A stretch of 64,000 nucleotides of DNA from Legionella_C sp048541585 (GTDB taxonomy: Bacteria > Pseudomonadota > Gammaproteobacteria > Legionellales > Legionellaceae), in the NCBI RefSeq assembly GCF_048541585.1, contig NZ_CP183303.1, forward strand, positions 3,224,001 through 3,288,000. Direction: 5' to 3'. The notes beneath the pieces were generated by a model. That model was not told the DNA's origin. It worked only from the letters and a program-made list of their open reading frames with translations, and did not search any database. The translations under genes were made by a program, and so were the position numbers. Shown piece by piece: positions 62,189 to 64,000 of the stretch. How positions within the stretch are numbered: position 1 is the first letter of the stretch; each line of letters starts with the position of its first letter.

Positions 62189-62568
62189 GAAGGTCTAGGA
62201 ACCTCTCTAGGCTTACCATATTCATCAATTGCAACAAACACAAACGTGCCTTCGGTAACATGAAATTTACCTATGCCAGTGGCTGGTTCTGCCCATACTT
62301 CAACGGCAATTGTCATAGAGGATTTACCTAATTTAATTAATTCAGCATAGCAACTAACAATATCACCAACACGCACTGGCTTTAAAAAATTCATCGAATG
62401 AATAGCTACTGTTGCCGCTCGCCCGCGGGATATTTTTTTAGCAAGAACACCGGCAGCAAGGTCCATCTGAGACACCAGCCAACCTCCAAAAATATCACCG
62501 TTTGCATTAGTATCAGCAGGCATTGCCAATGTTTGTATGGTGATTTCACCTCTAGGCTTAGTTGCCAT
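62185..62568 (-). CDS. yciA: Acyl-CoA thioesterase YciA
   Basis: YciA hydrolyses short- and medium-chain acyl-CoA esters and has a hotdog fold. The 127-residue protein contains PADTNANGDIFGGWLVSQMD, the active-site block with the catalytic aspartate, AAGVLAKKISRGRAATVAI, and FLKPVRVGDIVSCYAELIK, all typical of the family. The end GTFVFVAIDEYGKPREVP is the usual terminal strand. Its ATG follows the tex stop TAA with no gap, and its stop overlaps the next gene by 4 bases, forming one operon. Confidence 0.95.
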   Translation of the reverse strand: MATKPRGEITIQTLAMPADTNANGDIFGGWLVSQMDLAAGVLAKKISRGRAATVAIHSMNFLKPVRVGDIVSCYAELIKLGKSSMTIAVEVWAEPATGIGKFHVTEGTFVFVAIDEYGKPREVPRPS

Positions 62569-64000
62569 TTATGATCCACGCTTTAATTTTGCTAAAGCAT
62601 CTGCCATGGCTGTATTAAAAATACCTTTTTTACTGGTTGAAATAACGCCGTTTTTATGTTCTTTTCGAACAATAGGTTTTTTCTTTACGGGCAAAGATTT
62701 AGTTTCTTTGTCTTTATGTTCAGGCTTTATTACTTTTTTAGGATTGGCTGTCGCTTTTTCTTCTTCTAACTTCATGCTCAACCCAATTCGTCGACGCTCT
62801 TTATCTACTTCAATAACTCTAACTTTGATTATATCACCCGCTTTAACAACGGTGTGCGGATTATTAACAAATTTATTAGCCATTGCAGATATATGTACAA
62901 GCCCATCTTGATGGACTCCAATATCAACAAAGGCACCAAAATTAGTAACGTTACTAACTACTCCTTCAAGAATCATCCCTTCTTTAAGATGATTAATATC
63001 TTCTACACCTTCTTTAAAAGAAGCAGTTTTAAATTTTGGTCGTGGATCACGGCCTGGTTTTTCAAGTTCTTTTAAAACATCTTGTATAGTTGGCAAGCCA
63101 AATTGTTCGTCAATATAATCTTTTGCATTAACACTTTTTAAAAACTCATGATTTCCGATAATTTCATTAAGAGAAGCACCTTGCTTTGTTAATATTTTTT
63201 CTACTAATCCATAAGCTTCAGGGTGAACAGCTGAGGCGTCCAGAGGATTATTACCATTAATAATACGAAGAAAACCAGCACATTGTTGAAATGTTTTCTC
63301 ACCCATACGAGGTATTTTTTTCAATTGTTCTCGGCTATTAAACTTACCATTTTCATCACGATATTGAACTAAATTTTTAGCCAGCGTTTCATTAAGGCCT
63401 GACACTCGCGTTAGTAAAGCAGCAGAAGCTGTGTTTATATCGACGCCAACTAAGTTTACACAATCTTCTACAACACCATCCAAACTACGTGCTAACCTAT
63501 TTTGATTAACGTCATGCTGATATTGGCCAACGCCAATTGCTTTTGGGTCAATTTTTACTAATTCTGCTAAAGGATCTTGTAGACGTCTAGCAATTGAAAC
63601 AGCACCGCGAATACTTACATCTAAATCTGGAAACTCCGCAGCTGCTAACTCTGAAGCTGAATAAACAGAGGCCCCTGCTTCACTCACCATAACCTTAGTT
63701 AACTTAAGATCTGGATACATTTTAATCATATCATTAACTAAACGTTCTGTTTCTCGCGATCCTGTCCCATTACCAATACTAATTAAATTAATGTGATATT
63801 TAGCTGCAAGCTTAGCTAACTCGCCAATAGCTTGATGCCATTCATTATGCGGCGCAAAAGGAAATACAGTGGTGTAATCTAGAACTTTGCCTGTTATATC
63901 AACTACTACAACTTTAACGCCTGTTCTAATGCCTGGATCTAATCCAAGTGTAGCTTGCGACCCTGCTGGCGCTGCTAACAATAAATCACGCAGATTCCGA
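62569..64000 (-). CDS. tex: RNA-binding transcriptional accessory protein Tex (partial, N-terminus outside the window)
   Basis: Tex is a large conserved nucleic-acid-binding protein linked to transcription and RNA handling. The visible part, 476 codons, runs to the right edge in an open frame (RNLRDLLLAAPAG...), so the start and N-terminal HTH region lie beyond. It has the YqgF-like RNase H fold TLGLDPGIRTGVKVVVVD, SIGNGTGSRETERL, the VVEDCVNLVGVDINTAS helix-hairpin-helix region, and the C-terminal S1 domain MILEGVVSNVTNFGAFVDIG with HQDGLVHIS. A Lys-rich tail follows. A TTG at 63981 is only an internal codon. Confidence 0.97.
   Translation of the reverse strand, partial: RNLRDLLLAAPAGSQATLGLDPGIRTGVKVVVVDITGKVLDYTTVFPFAPHNEWHQAIGELAKLAAKYHINLISIGNGTGSRETERLVNDMIKMYPDLKLTKVMVSEAGASVYSASELAAAEFPDLDVSIRGAVSIARRLQDPLAELVKIDPKAIGVGQYQHDVNQNRLARSLDGVVEDCVNLVGVDINTASAALLTRVSGLNETLAKNLVQYRDENGKFNSREQLKKIPRMGEKTFQQCAGFLRIINGNNPLDASAVHPEAYGLVEKILTKQGASLNEIIGNHEFLKSVNAKDYIDEQFGLPTIQDVLKELEKPGRDPRPKFKTASFKEGVEDINHLKEGMILEGVVSNVTNFGAFVDIGVHQDGLVHISAMANKFVNNPHTVVKAGDIIKVRVIEVDKERRRIGLSMKLEEEKATANPKKVIKPEHKDKETKSLPVKKKPIVRKEHKNGVISTSKKGIFNTAMADALAKLKRGS

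Noticed and set aside
1..64000. CRISPR array
   Set aside because: No regularly spaced direct repeats of 20-40 bases were noticed anywhere in the window.

Overview
The window is AT-rich bacterial chromosomal DNA that most resembles Legionella or a close relative. This rests on gene content and order, not on any search. The pointers are a legiobactin-type siderophore cluster behind a Fur box, a secreted M28 aminopeptidase like the Legionella Lap enzymes, several large membrane or coiled-coil proteins of unknown function, a eukaryotic-like tubulin-tyrosine-ligase fold protein, and a housekeeping block in gammaproteobacterial order.

Layout. 1-9570: the start of the complex I operon (nuoA, nuoB, nuoC, partial nuoD), then tRNA-Leu(GAG), secG, tpiA, glmM, folP, ftsH and rlmE, all on the minus strand, with yhbY divergent. 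9571-13914: Fur box and lbtA-lbtB-lbtC-like genes for making and moving a carboxylate siderophore. 14280-15514: a CDP-alcohol phosphatidyltransferase and hda. 15515-22868: two multi-TM coiled-coil proteins around a POT peptide transporter, a patatin-like phospholipase, aroE and an exported 2H phosphoesterase-like protein. 22954-25711: a remnant of a medium-chain dehydrogenase, and pepN. 25891-31499: the prkA-yeaH-spoVR stress module and a small membrane protein. 31817-37533: accessory-looking stretch with an orphan A-PCP-C non-ribosomal peptide synthetase, a DUF2513-like protein and a diverged tandem gene pair. 37777-41242: S41 protease, a possible MITE, two small genes and a QueC-like protein without the zinc cysteines. 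41243-46470: M28 aminopeptidase, a large membrane protein with its own Fur-like box, an isochorismatase-like protein without the catalytic cysteine, and a FUSC-type membrane protein. 46515-53363: rep, hslO, an unknown protein, the TTL-like protein, and benE facing an XRE-cupin regulator across twin operator-like repeats. 53462-58758: a low-complexity protein, typA, nadK and recN. 58944-64000: a polysaccharide flippase, a spacer with two exact DnaA boxes, an unknown 547-residue protein, yciA and partial tex.

The conserved blocks supply energy conversion, folate and cell-wall precursor synthesis, protein quality control and DNA repair. The accessory genes supply iron capture and probably host interaction and specialised metabolism. 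The observations most worth following are the zinc-less QueC homologue, the TTL-like ligase, the orphan NRPS module, the tandem pair with a possible caspase/CHAT-like His/Cys pattern, and the Fur-like box before the 640-residue membrane protein. No CRISPR array, complete insertion sequence, rRNA or prophage was seen.
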